This document shows positions 11,828 through 22,775 of a stretch of DNA of 57,500 nt, in pieces. The notes below the pieces were generated by a model. That model searched no databases. It saw only the letters and a list, made by a program, of their open reading frames with translations, and was not told where the DNA came from. Position numbers and translations under genes: made by a program. Every line of letters starts with the position of its first letter. Position 1 is the first letter of the stretch. Source of the stretch: Tubiluchus corallicola (Eukaryota > Priapulida > Priapulimorpha > Priapulimorphida > Tubiluchidae). The stretch lies in the NCBI GenBank assembly GCA_030141605.1, contig JAQGDQ010000284.1:192501-250000 (forward strand). Direction: 5' to 3'.

Positions 11828-12100
11828 CAGAAACGTAAAAGAACTTCACTTACTGTTTTTGATTGAAACGGTTCAACAAGACGTACAGAAACATAAAAGA
11901 ACTTCATTTACTGTTTTTCATTGAAAAGGTTCAACAAGACGTACAGAAACATAAAAGAACTTCACTTACTGTTTTTCATTGAAAAGGTTCAACAAGACGT
12001 ACAGAAACATAAAAGAACTTCACTTACTGTTTTTGATTGAAACGGTTCAACAAGACGTACAGAAACATAAAAGAACTTCAGTTGCTGTTTTTGATAGCAA
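11828..12100. repeat. 58-bp tandem repeat, about 4.7 copies
   Basis: Units start at 11828, 11886, 11944, 12002 and 12060 (the last partial). They contain 'cagaaacataaaagaacttc', 'acttactgtttttcattga' and 'aaggttcaacaagacgta'. Spacing is exactly 58 bp each time. Confidence 0.95.
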
Positions 12101-12940
12101 AACTAGCTCGTGAGAAGCTAGATGTTAGATGCGCCTTGTTATGGAGAAATCTCGTCCCATAGATACTTGAATCTTTTCGTTACCAATCTATTTGATCGCA
12201 ACAAAAATAGGCAAGCGGAAGTCGCTCGCTGGGCGCCTCTTTTTAAGTGCTTATTATCTGACCTACATCTTAACACATTACCTGCCCGATCTGTCTGCGT
12301 ATTGTTGTCGTAAAAGAGCGATAGGGTTAAAATACAGGTGTGTATTGACAGGTGTTTATTGCTGCTGACACCACCGCCCCGTCTGTCTGCAACTGTGTCC
12401 CGGTCACATCACCTCTAAAGCTTGTTAACAAAGTTGGGGATGGTGTAAAAGAATCAGGTTTCCTCGGGCGGCTGTCAAGAACTCTTGTTACCTGCTGTGT
12501 CTTCCCAGGGGAATACTGCAGAGAGAGAGTCTCCTTGGATAGAACAATCTCCGTCCTCTTTGGTTACCCTTTGTTATAGTTTTTGAAGTGATAACTCGCC
12601 CCATATCGGCCGCCTGGCACTCGAGATAATTATCAACTTTTGTGTGTATAAGATAAGTTTTTTCGTAAAATCTGTACCATGTACTTAAAGGTTATTAGCT
12701 ATGAATGGCAGTTAGAGCATAGCTGCTCTCCCTCACACTGCAGTGTGCTTTATCCAGAGTTGTAAATATTGGTCAAACACATTTTCGAACCATGGAAGCA
12801 CTCACACAGCCTATGCTTTCTATATTGTAGTTTATTGGCAGAGTTACGAAAGATTAAAGCATATTAATACCATTAATACCCACTCGGGTAATAATCATTG
12901 GATTTGCACCTTTGTTAGGAAAAATTGTTATGCAACCTTT
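12101..12940. other. Intronic sequence without recognised gene
   Basis: 12120-12600 is somewhat GC-richer with short plus-strand open frames (12122-12313, 12352-12579), but has no domain signature or convincing splice pair. Confidence 0.4.
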
Positions 12941-13008
12941 CGTGGAATTGAACTCGGAACTTTTGATTCCTAAGCAGGTATGCTAATTATTACCTTGCTG
13001 GGTTGCTT
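12938..13008 (-). repeat. tRNA-like SINE head
   Basis: On the minus strand, 'agcatacctgcttaggaatc' is followed by 'gttccgagttcaattccacg'. The second part has a box B-like core (GAGTTCAATTCC) with a short T-arm, and the first resembles an anticodon arm. Box A is weak ('aaggtaataattagc'). Best read as a degenerate tRNA-derived SINE, not a tRNA gene. Confidence 0.45.
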
Positions 13009-14440
13009 ATGACCTGCGGCAATTTATGACCCCGAAACCATCTCTGGTTACCTGCAGTCTCTAGTAGAAAGTTTCAAACGAATTAGCCATAGATCTTCAT
13101 AAAATTAGACTGTGCGTTGTAATATTATCAAAAGCAGGGTTTGCAAAAAGTTTCCAATTTGCATTAAATAGTCCCAGTTCCAAGTTCTTTACACCCAGGG
13201 AACTCAGCTCAGTTCCTCCTTACTGCATTGTTGCTATCTCTCTGTCACCGATTAGAATTCATGTTGTCAACAACTTGCTACCTTTTGTAGGAGATCTAAC
13301 CCCCCCCCCGCCAAACGAACGACAAAAATGTAAGTATTCGCAAAAGTTAACTATATGTGAAACTTGGAAAGCGAACTACTTTTACTTCCAAGTTTGTTAC
13401 CTGTGTGGCAAAATGAACTAATTCAAGTTCTTAGTTCCCAGAATCTTTAAAAAAGAAACTAGTTTAAGGTTGCCATATTAGAAAATCAGAAATACGGGAC
13501 ACTCTTAAAATCTCTCTATATATTATTGTTACTAGACATACATATTTATACATGCCTACACGCCCATATCAATATATTACATAAAAGCAGAGACATGTTA
13601 AAAGCATAAAGCAAGGATTTTAATGGGTTACAAGGTTTTAATGGTGTAATACAGTTACAAGCTAAAACAATTCTGTAAAAGCCAAATCATTTGAAAATTT
13701 TTATTTAATACAGACAACAGAAAAATGTTATTATTATTATTATTATTATCTAATACAGCCAATATAGAAAACTAAAGGGAATTCTGAGAAAGTGACATCA
13801 TGGCTAAATGTATTTTTATTACGAAATTTGAAAAAACAGTAAATACGGGACATTTGGGTGTGTCTGAAAAGTTAGTACGGGACAGGGGACAAAATTATCA
13901 AGTATGAGACGTATCTGGCAACCCTAAACTAGTATTAGTTCCAAGTTACTTCCAAAACTAACTAGTTCCAGGATATTCGTCTTTACAAACCTGGTCTGTC
14001 ATCTCCTGCATCCGCACTTTCGTTCTTACCACAGGTGTGCATATACTTGCGGTTACCTGGGATTCTTGCCGGAGTAACCCAACTGCTTCTATCTGGGTTA
14101 CGAGCCACTTTCATTCTGGGACATTTCAGCTTGTGAATTAATGAACAGGAAATGATAGATATTGTTGCAACGTGTTCAGTTCACAACCCCCCGACCTTGG
14201 GTGTTTGCTGAATAGCCACGTAATTTCACGAGGCTTTCAGGCATAGACACCTGTCCCTGCTTGCACAAGTAAAACACTTCTTGGGACAGATGCGTGCACG
14301 AGTGCTTATATGCGTGATAGGGAGGAAGAGAGGTGTCACGCTCAAGAGGTGTCCAGGAACATTGGATCTTCATTTCTACATTAGAAGATGGTCCTAGATA
14401 GGAGACGTAGATACAGTGTCATTACAGGACTTGGCTTATC
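13009..14440. other. Intronic sequence without recognised gene
   Basis: Contains a C9 run (about 13302-13310), a short (TTA)n at 13729-13749, and repeated 'ctagttcc' and 'aagttc' words at 13170-13460 and 13920-13980. Two 'atacgggac' words (13492, 13843) hint at an old element. Confidence 0.4.
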
Positions 14441-14449
14441 TTTCATGGC

Positions 14450-14800
14450 AGTAAATATGCCATATCTTGTAGTTTCGTCTACAGATATATTGGCTCACCA
14501 ATACCATGCACTGCATTATCAGACTACGCATTGTCATTTACAGATGGTTCACCTCTTGTTGTTTTACTAAATCATGCATTGTTTTCTGCTAATATTGGCT
14601 TACCATGCATTATTGTATAGGACGATGTATTGTCATCCACAGATTATGGTTTACAAAGCATTGCTTTATCGGTCTGTGCATTGTTTTCTACAATGTACTG
14701 ACAAGTTTACCAAAAGTTGCTTTACCATATCGGGTATTGTCATACACAGCTATTTTATACATTGTTGCCTTAAAAGTATTTCTTACCATTTTCTTACAGA
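14450..14800. repeat. Degenerate repeat, about 60-bp spacing
   Basis: Recurring 'catgcattgttttct', 'acgcattgtcatttacaga' and 'gtgcattgttttctaca' words suggest an eroded tandem array upstream of the clearer 28-bp array. Confidence 0.5.
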
Positions 14801-14805
14801 TATTT

Positions 14806-15100
14806 TTATACCCTTGTTACCTTACAAGTATGTTTATACCATTGTTACTCTACAAGTATGTTTGTACCTTTGCTACTTTACAAGTATTTTATACCATTGT
14901 TGCCTTACAAGTATTTTTATACCATTGTTGCCTTACAAGTATTTTTATACCATTGTTACTCTACAAGTATGTTTGTACCTTTGCTACCTTACAAGTATTT
15001 TTATACCATTGTTACCTTACAAGTATTTTTATACCATTGTTACTCCACAAGTATGTTTGTACCTTCGCTACCTTACAAGTATTTTTATGCCTTTGTTACC
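14806..15100. repeat. 28-bp tandem repeat, about 10 copies
   Basis: The unit is close to 'ttacaagtatttttatacca' plus 'ttgttgcc'. Variants alternate between 'tttttatacca' and 'tgtttgtacc'. The long open frames across it come from the repeat. Confidence 0.9.
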
Positions 15101-16289
15101 TAAAAATATTTGTTCACTGTCCATTGCTTTATCTGACCAGACATTGTTGCTTGCAGGTATTGGCCCACCTTATCTTGCTCGTAGTAGATTCTTACAGTAT
15201 CAACTACAGACATTAACCTACTATTACTTAATGCTTACAGCAGATATTAGCTTGTTGTTTTGGCCCACCCTCACATAGACGCTTACACCAGGAACTACCT
15301 GTTTTATTACCAGAAAATCTCTTGTCTTGCTATTTTCATTCTCAACACATGAATAAATTATACGGATGAATACAAAACTAATGCCAGTGTTTTCTTTACA
15401 ATATAATAATGTTGATATATTCTTCCTGGTACAACGCGTTATCAACGGCAGTTTTGTTGTTCAAAAGTAAATTACTAGTGTAGTTTATTGTTGACGAAAT
15501 ACAGTGATTAGCACGTTTGAGAACTGGGGCGCTCCACAGACTTTCGTTAATAGCACTAGTTTTCTACGCTAGCCGGTATTTTTCGCCATATTGTTGTGGA
15601 GAGAATGATAGTGTTAAGACTTAAACGGCGGGTCTGTGAGGTGTGTATTTTTCTTTCTGGCAAAAGTAGTTTAGTAGCTTAGAGGTTGCTGAACTCGGTT
15701 AAGGTTTTATAATGTTGTGCACACATCATTATACGTTATTACGTTCAAACTGCTACCACTTACGCGCTAATGTTCCCCTTTTCTGGCTCTTTAAAGCCAG
15801 TTTTTCTTATTTTTGTTGGCGCTTTTTTGTCGGCCGGTGTCCATCAGTCCGAGGAAAGAGAGGTAAATGGTTTAATAATGTGGTTTGTGGCGAATGGGAG
15901 CGAGACGACGGTCACTATGGCAAGATGTGTCACTGTCTGTGACAAAGCGCTTTTGGCTAGTAATTAAATTAATGGGAGGGACGATTTAACTGGCCACTGA
16001 CGAAGAAGCGGGGGGGGGGGGGTCCTCTATAACTTTACGATCAAGCAAGTTCCTTGAGAACATGAAGGAAACATAGACAGTCATCAAACATTATCAACTA
16101 ATGGAGGTAATCCAATAACGAGCTTTCATGTTTCTTTGTTTTTTCTCTTCATTTTGCAATCTTATCGTTTGCAAATAAACATATTTTGTTATTGCCACAA
16201 AAAATGTTAGATTAGATTTGTTTATTTCTGCATAAAAGGTAAATAAAAAACATAAAAACATTTCATCACATTTTTTTAAGTTTATAAGT
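15101..16289. other. Intronic sequence without recognised gene
   Basis: Holds a G-run (about 16009-16022) and two overlapping plus-strand open frames at 15712-15967 with no recognised domain. No splice-supported exon. Confidence 0.4.
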
Positions 16290-16500
16290 TTATTTATTTC
16301 CACTCTGCATCTAACAGTTATAATAAAAATACAGATAATTTCACTGAAGTAAATATAAATATAAATGCAATATTATCCAGAAATTACAAAGAGATTCTTA
16401 TGCAGCATAGACATGTGCAAATTACATTACAGATTATTTTTGGTGCATACAGTTTGAGCCTAAAAGCACAGCATAGCATTACTATAATATACTACAATAA
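16290..16500 (-). repeat. LINE-like 3' UTR repeat, copy 2 (inverted)
   Basis: Reverse complement of the repeat at 6435-6650, about 200 bp, including the 'ggaaataaataaactta' terminus at the low-coordinate end. Confidence 0.65.
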
Positions 16501-16670
16501 AAGTTACACTGAAAATACCACTATGTGTTATACATTCAGTAAATAATCATTCACGATGTATTTGACCATTTTTAATTTACAAACAGACTGTTGCTTCACT
16601 ACTATCAGTCTTATATGCCTTGTTTACATCGCGCAAAGAAAATTTGTGTGTTTCACTGATCGTGGTCTAC

Positions 16671-16870
16671 AGAATATTCGGATGACGATGCTCAACAAGC
16701 ATCAGCATCAGTAACACTTGTGAGAAAAGGGTGGGAGGGAGTTCAGGGAAATATTGGGGTTGGATGAGGACTAGGGGTGAGCATTCTCTACACAAAGCGA
16801 ATTCGAATCAAATCGAATTTGTGACTTTCGAATTCGAATCGAACCGAATTTCAGTATTTTGAATTCGAAT
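16671..16870 (+). repeat. Left arm of a 200-bp inverted repeat
   Basis: Matches the reverse complement of 18658-18870. It begins right after an AG and includes 'atgctcaacaagcatcagca', 'aaaagggtgggaggga', 'aatattggggttggatgagg' and the tip of the hAT element (aggggtgagcattctc). The arms enclose about 1.8 kb with the 62-bp minisatellite. Confidence 0.8.
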
Positions 16871-17113
16871 CGTGTTGGAATTGAGTTTGAAAGATCTTCG
16901 AACCAGTAGCAAAAGTCGTCTTAACGAAGATCGTGCATATTACTCGATTTTGCTCTGCAGTAAAATCACGTATAATTTGTTTAAAATTTTGCACAGAAAT
17001 CATGATGTTTCAGACGTTTTAATAATAAAGAACGTGTCTGGTTGAAGTGCTGAATTATTCGAATCTATGATTTTAGGTTCGAACCGAACTCGAACGTTCG
17101 ATGCCCACCCCTA
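16772..17113. mobile_element. hAT-type MITE, 342 bp
   Basis: The ends are TAGGGGTGAGCATTC and CGATGCCCACCCCTA, imperfect inverted repeats. The 8-bp flanks ATGAGGAC (16764-16771) and ATGAGGAG (17114-17121) differ by one base, which fits the 8-bp target duplication of hAT elements. The interior is rich in TTCGAA and GAATTCGAAT words and has no coding capacity. Confidence 0.8.
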
Positions 17114-17121
17114 ATGAGGAG

Positions 17122-17754
17122 AATGCCTGCAAATCAGCATTGCTACCTCATGTGCACAGAATCCCTCCCCTCCGCACCCGCCTTCATTGACCTACGCAAT
17201 CGGGTTTGTAAATGCAAAAGGAGCAAAACGCTTTTGCCTGAAGGGCGACGCCTGGCGGTGACACTTCAAAAACGAAGATGAGAAATAAATGGACAAACGC
17301 AGTTCATCTTAACTAGATTTAGAGTGTTGGTTGGTCGGTACAAACGGTCTAGGATCTACTTGTTCCCACGGTCTGGTCACTCCTGCTTTCTAGGTATAGT
17401 TGTTTAGCTTCATTTCTCTAATGCTTGGTAGTCTTGACCTTTTGAAGGTCAGGTCCTTTCCCTTGAGGATTTTTATCTATTTGGACGTAAAAAACCTAAT
17501 TATGGCTATATAAAATGATGCATTGTGGTAATTTAGCTGGACTGGCGTCATTACAATGCATGCACGTGTAGTCCATAATTGTCGCATCGTTTAAAACTCG
17601 ACTACTTTGGACACTGAGTCAACAATTTATACTCGCAGAATATTCTTTCTTGGAAAGTTTTAGTGGTCCAGCATTCCATTTATTGAGCTAGCAAAGCAAT
17701 TTTGATGACAGTTCTGAGGTGTTTTTAATTGGTAGAGAATTAAAAGTGTGATAT
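17122..17754. other. Intronic sequence without recognised gene
   Basis: Lies between the hAT MITE and the 62-bp minisatellite, inside the large inverted repeat. No coding signal. Confidence 0.4.
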
Positions 17755-18570
17755 GAAGAACTTCTTCTTTCACCAAATTTCTTAAATGTTAGCAAGAAAT
17801 TTCAAGAAAGGTAAAAAGACTTTAAACTCTTCCACCTAATTTCTTAAATATTAGCAAGAAATTTCAAGAAAGGGAAAAAGACTTGAAGCTCTTCCGCCAA
17901 ATTTCTTAAATATTAGCAAGAAATTTCAAGAAAGGGAAAAAGACTTGAAGCTCTTCCGCCAAATTTCTTAAATATTAGCAAGAAATTTCAAGAAAGGGAA
18001 AAAGACTTGAAGCTCTTCCACTAAATTTCTTAAATATTAGCAAGAAATTTCAAGAAAGGGAAAAAGACTTGAAACTGTTCCACTAAATTTCTTAAATATT
18101 AGCAAGAAGTTTCAAGGAAGGGAAAAAGACTTGAAACTCTTCCACCAAATTTCTTAAATATTAGCAAGAAGTTTCAAGGAAGGGAAAAAGACTTGAAACT
18201 CTTCCACCAAATTTCTTAAATATTAGCAAGAAATTTCAAGAAAGGGAAAAAGACTTGAAACTGTTCCACTAAATTTCTTAAATATTAGCAAGAAGTTTCA
18301 AGAAAGGGAAAAAGACTTGAAACTGTTCCACCAAATTTCTTAAATATTAGCAAGAAGTTTCAAGAAAGGGAAAAAGACTTGAAACTCTTCCACCAAATTT
18401 CTTAAATATTAGCAAGAAATTTCAAGAAAGGGAAAAAGACTTGAAACTCTTCCACCAAATTTCTTAAATGTTAGCAAGAAATTTCAAGAAAAGGGAAAAG
18501 ACTTGAAACTCTTCCGCCAAATTTCAAATATTAGCAAGAAATTTCAAGAAAGGGAAAAAGACTTTTGAAA
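17755..18570. repeat. 62-bp minisatellite, about 13 copies
   Basis: The unit runs 'ctcttccgccaaatttctta', 'aatattagcaagaaatttca', 'agaaagggaaaaagacttga', 'ag'. Spacing is 62 bp. Each unit contains an inverted pair, AAATTTCTT and AAGAAATTT, about 10 bp apart, so single strands can form a hairpin per unit. Variant positions (cgcc/cacc/cact; aagctc/aactgt/aactct) mark subgroups. Confidence 0.95.
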
Positions 18571-18657
18571 CAGAAGAAGTCATGGACAATATATGGAAGT
18601 GTTCAGGAAACTGAAAATATAACTGGGTTTTTTAATGCTGGGTTACGAATGGAATGA

Positions 18658-18870
18658 CACAAGTTTACACTTGAAACATTCGAAACACTGAAATTCGGTT
18701 CGATTCGAATTCGAAAGTCACAAATTCGGTTTGATTCGAATTCGCTTTGTGGTAGAGAATGCTCACCCCTGCTCCTCATCCAACCCCAATATTTCCCTCC
18801 CACCCTTTTCTCACAAGTGTTACTGATGCTGACGCTTGTTCAGCATCGTCAACCGGATATTCTGCAAACC
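18658..18870 (-). repeat. Right arm of the 200-bp inverted repeat
   Basis: Reverse complement of 16671-16870, including the hAT tip and the flank outside it. Homology to the MITE ends after about 90 bp of its interior, so this arm holds only a truncated MITE end. Confidence 0.8.
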
Positions 18871-19007
18871 AGATATTAGTGAAATGCACAAATTTTGCAT
18901 TACAGTTTCAACTTTCAAAAATGTACAGATTCATTACAAACAAGGTCACATATATTGATAAGGTCAAAAATTACTGTTCTTGAATTTAAGTTTCAAATTG
19001 CTAAATG

Positions 19008-19082
19008 AGTAAGTGAGTGAGTGAGTGAGTGAGTGAGTGAGTGAGTGAGTGAGTGAGTGAGTGAGTGAGTGAGTAAGTAAGT
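19008..19082. repeat. (GTGA)n microsatellite with GTAA edge
   Basis: About 16 GTGA units, then GTAAGTAAGTAA. On the minus strand this tail follows 'gagaaaaataaaaaaa', as expected for a LINE 3' end with a TTAC/TCAC tail. Confidence 0.95.
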
Positions 19083-19260
19083 AATTTTTTTATTTTTCTC
19101 GATAAATTTACAATAATTCAACAATAAAATATACAAAAATACAAATGAATATGGGAGAAAGGTTAGCGAGTCAACCACCCTTCTCAGAAAGACAGTAAAC
19201 AAAAAGACGCTAATGACAGCAGAACACAACTATTAAAAAATACATAAACGTCCATAAATA
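19083..19260 (-). repeat. Putative LINE 3' UTR preceding the (TCAC)n tail
   Basis: A-rich sequence read on the minus strand, ending AATAAAAAAATTAC at the microsatellite. No coding part recognised, so the assignment rests on the terminus layout only. Confidence 0.4.
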
Positions 19261-19781
19261 CAAAAAACAAAAATACAACAACAGCAAAAAACAAAAAACA
19301 AAATCCAAAAACCAAGTGAAATAGAATAGTAAAATTAGCTCTTCTTAGTTCGTTTTATTCTGCTTGTAATTTTTCGAAATTCTGTGTACACCGTGATGCC
19401 TGTGAGTTAAACAAAGAAACATCTCTGGTTTAAAGTTCACTGTTGTGCTTGGGCTTAGAGAAACCGCCACGACTTGCACACTGATTTATTGTCAGGCAAT
19501 TAAATAGTCTGGCTTTTTCACATGTATTCTTGAAATTAACAGCTATAATGCATTTTATTGTTGCAATTACGATATAAGAAGTTGCAAGCATACCACAATT
19601 ATTTATGCTTTTGAATGTTATAGTGGCAGGAGATAATTGAAATCGTAAAATTTCAATAAGTCTGTCAAGTGAGTCTGCTTCATACGTGAAATTATGATTG
19701 TTCGACTCACCGCGTTCCTGCTGCTACACTCAAGTGCAAATTCGACAGGTGACACTTCAAGGTCGCCGCGTATTTGTTCAG
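19261..19781. other. Intronic sequence without recognised gene
   Basis: No feature recognised. A 'ggtgacacttcaa' word is shared with 17260. Confidence 0.35.
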
Positions 19782-19830
19782 GTATGGGATGAGGATGCTC
19801 AGGCATCAGCATCAGCAACATCCCTGACTC
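19782..19830 (+). repeat. Third copy of the DDAxxASAS-coding motif
   Basis: 'gatgaggatgctcaggcatc' followed by 'agcatcagcaaca' matches the start of both inverted-repeat arms (16673-16730 and 18805-18861). All three begin just after an AG dinucleotide and, in one frame, read D(E/D)DAxxASAS. Confidence 0.55.
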
Positions 19831-19970
19831 CTCGTGCGGGTACATCCGCTTGTTTTGTGTTGGTGACATCCAATCTGTACTTATCAGTGTGACAATGAGC
19901 GGACGCAAAGAGCGTAAAAATATTTCAAAGAGTCGCCGACAGGTTGATAGGGTTAAGGGATAGTGTTGTA

Positions 19971-20648
19971 ACACCTGCTGCAGATGGTAGGTTTAAATTA
20001 TTATACAGTACCTGTATGGCCTAGATTTGAGCAATTTGCATTAGTGGAAAACCGGACGATTGGGTAAACATTGGTTCGGAATAAAAATAATGCTCTAAAA
20101 TATTGAAAATTACAATTTTTTAATCAAAACTTAGATTAAACAATAATTACCTCGGATAGTTAAATTTGTTAAACTTTCAAAGTTACGCGCGGCTCAGTGA
20201 ATCTTTTTTGTCACATTCGCGTGGCCGACAAAATGGGCACGGTACCGTGATAACCATGATCGTGAACTGCAGTGTTAGTTTCTGACGTCATATGACGTAG
20301 AGCCCAGTTACACCTGCTGCAGATGGTAGGTTTAAATTATTATACAGTACCTGTATGGCCTAGATTTGAGCAATTTGCATTAGTGGAAAACCGGACGATT
20401 GGGTAAACATTGGTTCGGAATAAAAATAATGCTCTAAAATATTGAAAATTACAATTTTTTAATCAAAACTTAGATTAAACAATAATTACCTCGGATAGTT
20501 AAATTTGTTAAACTTTCAAAGTTACGCGCGGCTCAGTGAATCTTTTTTGTCACATTCGCGTGGCCGACAAAATGGGCACGGTACCGTGATAACCATGATC
20601 GTGAACTGCAGTGTTAGTTTCTGACGTCATATGACGTAGAGCCCAGTT
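19971..20648. repeat. Perfect tandem duplication of 339 bp
   Basis: Copies at 19971-20309 and 20310-20648 look identical by eye. Each has 'acacctgctgcagatggtag' at the start and 'tgacgtcatatgacgtag' near the end. Such identity means a very recent duplication or an assembly artefact. Confidence 0.95.
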
Positions 20649-20905
20649 TATGTATGATGAATGTTTTCTTGTATTTTAGCAACTTATATTACGTGAATTT
20701 CTAAATGTTTACGATATCAGATAGCAACGTCACACAGGTTTCTTCTTTCTATTGAAACAGTTTTAAAAAACGAAGCCCAGTTTTTGACCCAAACTGCTCT
20801 TGGTAAGTTTTCTGAGACTTGGGAGACCTTCAATCGGCTCTTTCCTCTTCTGGTCAATTTCAGTATCTGTCCGATCGTTTGACCTGCTAACTACGATCCA
20901 AACCA
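20649..20905. other. Short intronic segment, nothing recognised
   Basis: No repeat or coding signal seen. Confidence 0.4.
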
Positions 20906-21298
20906 TTAAGCCTTTTCGCAGTTTCTTTGTGCGCACGCGCAGTTGCTTTATGATCAAAGATTAAGCGTTCCACAGCAACGTGTCTTAACTTCAATTGCCA
21001 AGCGACATGTGGGTAAAGCAAAACTGTCTGCCGCATCACTTCAGTAACTTCAGTTGTTTTATGTGGTCTTACTTCATTATGCATTAGTCTGTGCGTAGTG
21101 TGATTTACTAGCAGGATCTTGTTTGTGAACGAGAAACATGAAATAGCTAAGGTTCTAGCTAGCTGTTAAAACTGTTGCTATTACAACAGCATGGGCTGCG
21201 AAATATTGTCGAGTGTACACAAATGCGTTCTCTTGTACAGTTAACCTTTGACCTTTTCACGATCATCATCAATCGCTGGAACTATGAAAAGGCTTATT
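20906..21298 (-). mobile_element. TIR element family 'AATAAGYCTTTTCAC', copy 1
   Basis: Termini are TTAAGCCTTTTCGCAGTTTC (left) and, reading inward from the right end, AATAAGCCTTTTCATAGTTC. Its interior matches copies 2 and 3 in opposite orientation ('gttctagctagctgttaaaa', 'tgatttactagcaggatctt'). Non-coding, so a MITE-like non-autonomous element. Confidence 0.7.
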
Positions 21299-22000
21299 GA
21301 CTTCCGTTTTATGCACTTCCATTTTATACATAAGGTATTAGTAGTTTTCATCAATATTTATTTCTCTGAATTTATTAACTCAGAAGATTAATTTATTCAT
21401 TTCTTCCGTTCCAAAGATGGCGGAATTGCATTCTTTGTGAGCTAACAATAAGAAGCAAACCACAAATTGTATTAACCCTTTACAACGTGGTTGCATACAG
21501 ATAGGCAGCCTTTGATGAACAAATTGGTTCATTTTCAGTGCTCATTGAAATTTGTATTCGTCTGAAAAATGTTCGAAGAATCCAGCTTTTCCGGGAAAGA
21601 TCCTGTTTTGTTGCTTATTTTTCCCCTGAATCATCATGGATAATTCGACTGGCTGGAGAAAGTTGCATGACAGTTTGGGTTGCTTGACTGCCTTCCCCTC
21701 TTTTATGCAAAATATGAGTAAATAGATGTCTACTCTTGCGCAAACAAACTTTCGTGCCGGGACATGGCATGGGTTAGTCAATTATGGACAGACTTGCATT
21801 ACAGGGCCTGGATATTTTGTGAAAGCCAGAAATTACGTACCTGCTGTAAGGTCTAGGTCGTCCGACTTTCACAAACAACGACTTTCGAATTCATCGCGTT
21901 GCTGGTTATGTCAATTTTTACATTTCTATAGTTCATGTTACTTCATACAGACACCATAACATCTTTCTCTTTCTTTCTTTTCTCTATTCTCTGGAGTGAA
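21299..22000. other. Intronic sequence without recognised gene
   Basis: Open frames on both strands at 21542-21959 lack any domain signature. Confidence 0.35.
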
Positions 22001-22004
22001 ATAA

Positions 22005-22134
22005 CTTGATTGATTGATTGATTGATTGGTTGGTTGGTTGGTTGATTGACTGATTGATTGATTGATTGGTTCATTGATTGATTGACTGACTGACTGACTG
22101 ACCGACCGACCGACCGACTGACTGATTGATTGAT
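22005..22134. repeat. (GATT/GGTT/GACT/GACC)n tetranucleotide array
   Basis: Successive blocks of GATT, GGTT, GATT, GACT and GACC units. On the plus strand it follows 'gagtgaaataacttg', an AATAA-containing stretch, so it may be a retroelement tail. Confidence 0.9.
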
Positions 22135-22239
22135 AAAAGGCTGGATGCTACAACAAATGTCAGTATTAAGGTTTTTAGTACTGGAAAGAGTTCTTAAACT
22201 TACTTATTTGAGGTGTTCATCATTCTGCTACACAAATAA

Positions 22240-22450
22240 TATTGCAAAATATAAAATGGTTACATTTTAAATCATTTCTGTCATAAATCCATACTCGAAT
22301 TTAATACGTAACATACATTGATCAATGCAGTAAAAAAGACGTTAGTAGCAACAATAAATAAATGCTGCACAATGTGCAAATACAATTGTACAAAATACAC
22401 AATGCAATACAAAGTAAACAAAGAACAATGCATAATTAAATCATAATGGT
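22240..22450 (-). repeat. Possible LINE 3' UTR (minus strand)
   Basis: A/T-rich with 'acaataaataaatgctgca' and several 'caatgca/caatac' words. It lies downstream, in minus orientation, of the RT-like fragment at 22585-22775, so the two may be one degraded element. Confidence 0.3.
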
Positions 22451-22584
22451 CAGAGCAGAAGTCATAGCTACAGCTTGTAAAGACGTTAAGTGCTGCGTTA
22501 TCTTACAAATCTATCTGTCTCTCCACCGTAATGTCCGGTGAGCGCATAACCTTCTGGGTGTCAATTTTTCTAATTGACCCCCGA

Positions 22585-22775
22585 GGTCTCTCGAGTGTGC
22601 AGTGCGACGGAAGTTGGCAGCGAGGGACGCGAATTCTGATAGGATTCTGACAATAACACATTGTCCATTTCCCCCGCTCGTAACACATGCGATATCTGCA
22701 TATTGGACATGTAAGTGATTAACAAAGAAGCAACGATTGAGCCCTGTGGAACTCCTATCGTACTCAGATTGTGGT
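22585..22775 (-). pseudogene. Non-LTR reverse transcriptase fragment with PQGS motif
   Basis: On the minus strand one frame reads NLSTIGVPQGSIVASLL, then ITYMSNM. This matches RT domain 4 of LINE proteins, where GVPQGS is followed by a hydrophobic stretch and YINDM-like residues. The frame stays open for about 40 more residues without another clear RT block; no YADD follows at the expected distance. A short, decayed fragment. Confidence 0.5.

Noticed and set aside
14574-15278. A 234-residue plus-strand open frame
   Set aside because: Mostly translated 28-bp tandem repeat. Overlapping frames are open too because of the period, and there is no domain.
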